From Chloroflexota bacterium (GTDB taxonomy: Bacteria > Chloroflexota > Anaerolineae > UBA4142 > SHND01), in the NCBI GenBank assembly GCA_004295045.1, contig SHND01000039.1, positions 124,001 to 188,000 of the forward strand: 64,000 bases of DNA, read 5' to 3'. The notes under the pieces were generated by a model that worked only from the letters and a program-made list of their open reading frames with translations, ran no database searches and was not told the origin of the DNA. This document shows, one piece after another, positions 60,575 to 64,000 of the stretch (position 1 is its first letter; every line of letters begins with the position of its first letter). The position numbers were made by a program, and so were the translations under genes.

Positions 60575-61576
60575 TCATCTCCTCAAGCGCGCCAACACAA
60601 TCACTGCCATCCCACCAATCACAATCAACGAAATCAATTTCGGAATTCCGCTCGGCAAAATCAACGCCAACGCGCCAAACAACGCGGTCAGCAGATAATA
60701 AATCAAAACAATCGCGCGCGTCGAAATCCCGCTGTCGTACAAACGAATATGCAAATGCCCGCGGTCGGCGGCGAACGGCGATTTGCCTGCGCGCACGCGC
60801 TGCAAAATTTGCCACGCGACATCGAGGATCGGAATCGCAAGCGCGAGGAGCGCGGTTGCCGCTTTGGCGCCGCCAATGATGGACAACACCGCGAGCGCAA
60901 ACCCCAACACGTACGCGCCGGAACCGAGGAAAATTTTCGCGGGTGGAAAATTGAAAATCAAAAAGCCGAGCGTCGCGCCAATCAACGCCAACGGCAGCAG
61001 CGCCAAACTATCTTGATGCAAACGGAATGTATGCAGGAATAGCACTGTGCCCGCAATCACCGTGACGCCGCCGACGAGACCATCAAGCCCATCCAAAAAA
61101 TTCAGCGTGTTCATCATGCCGACGATCCAAAAGATGGTGAACGCGATGGCAATGAGCGGCGGCAGAAAAATCGGCGAACCATCGAGCGGGCTGGAAATTT
61201 CCTTGATGAGTACGCCCGATGCAATCGCGATCAACGCGACTCCAAGCTGCATGGCAAACAGTGGTAACGCTTTTAATTCGCGTACATCGTCAATCAGCCC
61301 CACCAGCGCCACAATCGCCACGCCGACAGCCAAGCCAAACACGCGCGACATTTCGTTTTCATCACTGCGCGCAAAGGGAATGGTAACCGCGAGCGCGGCA
61401 AGAAACGCGATGGCAAGGGGAACGCCGCCGATGCGCGGCGTTGGAATTTGGTGCAGCCGACGCGGCGCGGGTTTATCCAGCCAATTCAAACGCCGCGCGA
61501 GACGAATGGCGAAAGGAGTTAGAACAAGGGCAGTTATAAAGGCGGTGAAAAAGACAAAGGCGAAATACCCGACCAT
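60575..61576 (-). CDS. WecA/MraY-family undecaprenyl-phosphate sugar-1-phosphate transferase
   Basis: 333 aa from the ATG at 61576; the ATG at 61588 overlaps the -10 box. About ten membrane helices. LHQIPTPRIGGVPLAIAFLA, GLIDDVRELKALPLFAMQ with the DDxR metal site, and NTLNFLDGLDGLVGGVTVIA with the NxxNFxDGxD motif identify the family. It loads a sugar 1-phosphate onto undecaprenyl phosphate, starting a surface polysaccharide. The family also includes TagO. It could begin the chain that the 5-33 kb locus extends, although it lies apart from that locus. Confidence 0.93.
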   Translation of the reverse strand: MVGYFAFVFFTAFITALVLTPFAIRLARRLNWLDKPAPRRLHQIPTPRIGGVPLAIAFLAALAVTIPFARSDENEMSRVFGLAVGVAIVALVGLIDDVRELKALPLFAMQLGVALIAIASGVLIKEISSPLDGSPIFLPPLIAIAFTIFWIVGMMNTLNFLDGLDGLVGGVTVIAGTVLFLHTFRLHQDSLALLPLALIGATLGFLIFNFPPAKIFLGSGAYVLGFALAVLSIIGGAKAATALLALAIPILDVAWQILQRVRAGKSPFAADRGHLHIRLYDSGISTRAIVLIYYLLTALFGALALILPSGIPKLISLIVIGGMAVIVLARLRR

Positions 61577-61586
61577 GTGCGAACGC

Positions 61587-61592
61587 ATTGTA
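61587..61592 (-). promoter_or_regulatory. Extended -10 of the WecA/MraY-family gene
   Basis: Read on the minus strand: TGCTACAAT (TACAAT = 61592 to 61587). The expected start near 61580 gives a leader of only a few bases before the ATG at 61576. Confidence 0.55.
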
Positions 61593-61602
61593 GCACAACG
61601 CC

Positions 61603-61631
61603 TTGACGATGGTTTGCAATCGTGCTATAGA
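61603..61631 (+). promoter_or_regulatory. Promoter of the DHH-like gene, leaderless
   Basis: TTGACG (61603-61608), 17 bp, TATAGA (61626-61631). The ATG at 61640 is 8 bp after it. The divergent promoter at 61587-61592 shares the same 64-bp gap. Confidence 0.75.
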
Positions 61632-61639
61632 ATAAAAAA

Positions 61640-62632
61640 ATGTTAAATAAAGCGTCGCTCTACTCGAAACATCTTTGGCTCAAGCCCAACCGCGATCCCG
61701 TGAATCTGATCATTGGCGATGATCTCGATGCCGCGCTCAGCGCGGTTTTGTTTTTGCGCCAACATCCGAACGCAAAAATTATTGGAGTCTATTCCAAATA
61801 CACCACTGTCTATTATTCCACCGCGTGTGCATGGAATGAGGCGCTTGATGCTGTGTGGCTTGATTTGGATATTTATCACGCGCAATGCAAATCGTTGGGG
61901 CATCACATCTTGCGCTTGAACGCGCGCCAAGAGTTGCCCGGATTCAAGACGAGTCTGAATCTCAATGACTTGCAGCGCAAATCGTTGGAACATCATTTTG
62001 ATGAAAAATATCCGCTCGGCACGATTCACTTTTTGATGTGGTTGTATCAGCAGGAAATTCCAAATGTTGCGGACGCGGATCTGTTGGTGTGGCTTGCCGA
62101 TTCGGCGTACATCAACGCCCAAACCAACGCGTTTCGCAAACGTTGGCGCGCGGGGAAAGCGGAATGGGAGGAGCGCGCGGGATTCAGGCGGAATGTGAAG
62201 AGTTGGCTTTATGGCGCGATTCAAGTGGAATCGCTTCTGCGCACGTTTGAACAACTCGATACAATTGAATTTGAAGAACGAATGCGCGCGTTTCAAAATA
62301 AAATGGCGGCGCACGGCTTGCCGCAAGGCGAGGGGCAAGTCGCCTCACGACATTTGAAATTATTCGGTTATCAATGCCAGCCCGTTGGGGATGTCGGCGC
62401 GTTTGTCGTGCGGCTGCTCGAATTTTGTGCCGCACAGACGGGCTGGACCATTGCGCCGGAACAAATCGAACCACTAAATCGTTTGCAAGCCAAGTCGGGC
62501 AAGCGCGTTTCTGAAAATTTGAATCGCGTGCGCGCGCAAGGGCTCGCCCAATTTCTCGAAACGCAAAACGTTTTTTCGTACGTCTTTACGCATTTTGATA
62601 CCATCAATTACACCACGTTAGCCGTTGCGTAA
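61640..62632 (+). CDS. DHH-like phosphoesterase-superfamily candidate
   Basis: 330 aa. The N-terminal VNLIIGDDLDAALSAVLFLR resembles DHH motif I (DxD after a hydrophobic strand), and AVWLDLDIYHAQCKSLGHHI contains an Asp and a GHH similar to the later DHH motifs. GTIHFLMWLYQQ and LLVWLADSAYINAQTN follow at the position of the next Asp-containing strand. The C-terminal 150 residues are helical with no clear match. It may hydrolyse a phosphoester or phosphoanhydride, but motif spacing is not canonical and I am unsure. Expressed from a leaderless promoter. Confidence 0.5.
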   Translation: MLNKASLYSKHLWLKPNRDPVNLIIGDDLDAALSAVLFLRQHPNAKIIGVYSKYTTVYYSTACAWNEALDAVWLDLDIYHAQCKSLGHHILRLNARQELPGFKTSLNLNDLQRKSLEHHFDEKYPLGTIHFLMWLYQQEIPNVADADLLVWLADSAYINAQTNAFRKRWRAGKAEWEERAGFRRNVKSWLYGAIQVESLLRTFEQLDTIEFEERMRAFQNKMAAHGLPQGEGQVASRHLKLFGYQCQPVGDVGAFVVRLLEFCAAQTGWTIAPEQIEPLNRLQAKSGKRVSENLNRVRAQGLAQFLETQNVFSYVFTHFDTINYTTLAVA

Positions 62633-62648
62633 AAATTCAACCGTTAGT

Positions 62649-64000
62649 TCATTCCCCAAATAAATACTCGAGCATTTCATCGGTCAGACCGCTCCACGCG
62701 CTCCAGCTGTGTCCTTCTTGCGAGTGGAAAATTTCCACCGCATCTCCGTGTTTTCGAAAACGCTCCGCCATCGGTTTCAAATCGCCCACGTCCCATCCCG
62801 GAACGCCGCCGCTCAAGAAAATTTTTAGAGGCGCGCCGCCGCGCGTTTCCAACGCCTTGTTCACAAATGCGCTCATGCGCGGCGCACCCGCAGCGACCTG
62901 CGATTGATACACCCAATACGCGGGCGAAAAAATTGCCAGCCTGCCGAACACATCTTGATACCGCAGACCCGCGTAGGTGGTGAACGCGCCGCCGTAACTC
63001 ACGCCCATCAGCGTGCGTCCGCTGCGCGACGCGTCGGTGTGATAGGTTGCATCAATGTGCGGCACCAGTTCGGTGGCGATGAATGCGGCAAAATCTTCAG
63101 GACGCGCCAGAAACTGCTTTTCGCGTTGATTGTCTCGCAGATTATTTGGGTTGCGCGCATCAATAAAAACGGCAATCAGCGGCGAAATTTTTTCGGCGGC
63201 GATAAGGTTATCAATGATCGCCGGCGTGCCGCTCATTTTGGGATCGGAGAAATCGTTGCCATCGGTGATATACACTACCGGCAGATTTTCCAACGATTCA
63301 TAATTCGGCGGCGTGTAGACGCGATAGTTCAACGGCGCGCCCCATGCCTGGCTTTCGATTCTCGTCCAATCTGTCAGCGTCCCTTGCGGCACATTCGCGC
63401 GCCGTTTTGAAAAATCGGTGACCTGAAATTCGGGCATTTCCAAAATGCTGTTGTAACCGAATGCACTTTTGTGTTTGTGTGGATTCGCCGGGTCGTTGAG
63501 CGCTTGCGTCCCATTCAATAAAATTTCATATTCGGTACGGCTGTCACGCGGAAATTTTGCGACGCCGTACCACAAATCGGTTTCGCCGACGCGCGTCCCA
63601 TCAATCCCTTTCCCCAACTGCCAAAAGGAAAAATCGCCGCGCCATAAAACGCTGGCTGCGTCCCCTTTGTACAAAAAAATCACTGCATCGTTCAAAACTA
63701 ACGGCACCCGCCGCGCTTGCGTTACCGTGTTCCAAAAATCATTTACCCGCGCTTGCGCGTCGGCGCCGCTTGCCAAACTCGCAACAAACGTTTCCCAATC
63801 CGCAAGCGTTTCGCCGGGCAAGCCCGCAATTGGAATTGGCGTTCGCGTGGCTGGCATCGCGGTTGCGGCGCTGGTCGGCGTTCGGGTAGGTGACGCCAGC
63901 GTATCGGTTACCGGAATCGTGGTTGCCGTGGAGCGAAGCGCCGTTGCCGTGTTTTGCGCGCGCGTGTTGGTTGGCGCAATTTTTTGTGTTGGCGGAAATA
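62649..64000 (-). CDS. Secreted esterase of the enterochelin-esterase/esterase-D type, N-terminus cut by window edge
   Basis: The frame is open from the stop at 62649 to the right edge (449 residues visible); an ATG at 63857 is not needed as a start, because the upstream part is a Thr/Pro/Ala-rich linker (TRTPTSAATAMPATRTPIPI) like those after lipoprotein signals in this genome. The catalytic part is alpha/beta hydrolase: LPVVYITDGNDFSDPKM, GRTLMGVSYGGAFTTYAGLR with the nucleophile Ser in GVSYGG, and SQEGHSWSAWSGLTD with the catalytic His. Related enzymes hydrolyse esters of siderophores or polysaccharides. It converges with the DHH-like gene with only 16 bp between them and no terminator. 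Confidence 0.85.
   Translation of the reverse strand, partial: FPPTQKIAPTNTRAQNTATALRSTATTIPVTDTLASPTRTPTSAATAMPATRTPIPIAGLPGETLADWETFVASLASGADAQARVNDFWNTVTQARRVPLVLNDAVIFLYKGDAASVLWRGDFSFWQLGKGIDGTRVGETDLWYGVAKFPRDSRTEYEILLNGTQALNDPANPHKHKSAFGYNSILEMPEFQVTDFSKRRANVPQGTLTDWTRIESQAWGAPLNYRVYTPPNYESLENLPVVYITDGNDFSDPKMSGTPAIIDNLIAAEKISPLIAVFIDARNPNNLRDNQREKQFLARPEDFAAFIATELVPHIDATYHTDASRSGRTLMGVSYGGAFTTYAGLRYQDVFGRLAIFSPAYWVYQSQVAAGAPRMSAFVNKALETRGGAPLKIFLSGGVPGWDVGDLKPMAERFRKHGDAVEIFHSQEGHSWSAWSGLTDEMLEYLFGE

Noticed and set aside
1..64000. tRNA, rRNA, CRISPR, IS elements, prophage, toxin-antitoxin pairs
   Set aside because: None could be supported by eye; no regular spacer-repeat array, transposase or cloverleaf was recognised.

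Overview
The window looks like a chromosomal segment of a Chloroflexota bacterium, probably Anaerolineae-like. This is an inference from secreted proteins with Thr/Pro-rich linkers, extreme CGCG/GCGC richness, short degenerate heptamer arrays between genes, and the overall gene content. No rRNA, tRNA, CRISPR array, insertion sequence or prophage was seen. Almost every open stretch is explained by a gene, and most genes lie on the + strand. Layout: (1) 1-4.9 kb holds a secreted protein running off the left edge, an alkaline-phosphatase-superfamily hydrolase, a lipoprotein with a sugar-dehydrogenase-like propeller and a flippase-like membrane protein. (2) 5.0-33.0 kb is one long + strand cell-surface glycan locus. 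It has three paralogous GT-C type membrane glycosyltransferases, two GT39-like membrane proteins and a very large membrane protein, a GH31-like secreted protein, a sulfotransferase, a GT2 enzyme and eight GT4-type enzymes, many joined by ATGA overlaps. Several cytoplasmic enzymes of different folds end in a similar coiled-coil plus basic/hydrophobic tail, and one small gene encodes a free-standing coiled-coil module. (3) 33.5-35.7 kb is a DUF4388 / small GTPase / V4R signalling module. (4) 35.7-38.9 kb encodes a giant secreted parallel beta-helix protein on the - strand.

(5) 39.1-46.9 kb is a vitamin region. A TPP riboswitch with a terminator precedes pdxS, pdxT, a DUF6194 gene and thiN. A second TPP riboswitch, carrying a hairpin insertion in its core, precedes thiB, thiP, thiQ and a pterin dehydratase gene. 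Making PLP synthase answer to a thiamine riboswitch is the most unexpected regulatory link here. (6) 46.9-50.9 kb contains dnaA (- strand) with DnaA-box-like sites on both sides and an AT-rich candidate unwinding segment, so this is a candidate oriC, although dnaN is not adjacent. (7) 50.9-64.0 kb is mixed housekeeping: a DUF4015 putative glycosidase, a GNAT acetyltransferase, a LOG-family protein, a class V aminotransferase, mnmA, small membrane proteins, tpiA, a membrane HExxH protein, a WecA/MraY-family transferase, a DHH-like protein and a secreted esterase cut by the right edge.

Recurrent features: -10 boxes only a few bases from start codons (nearly leaderless transcripts), and 7-8 bp degenerate tandem arrays that overlap the stop codon of the upstream gene in co-directional pairs, in one case also supplying the next start codon.
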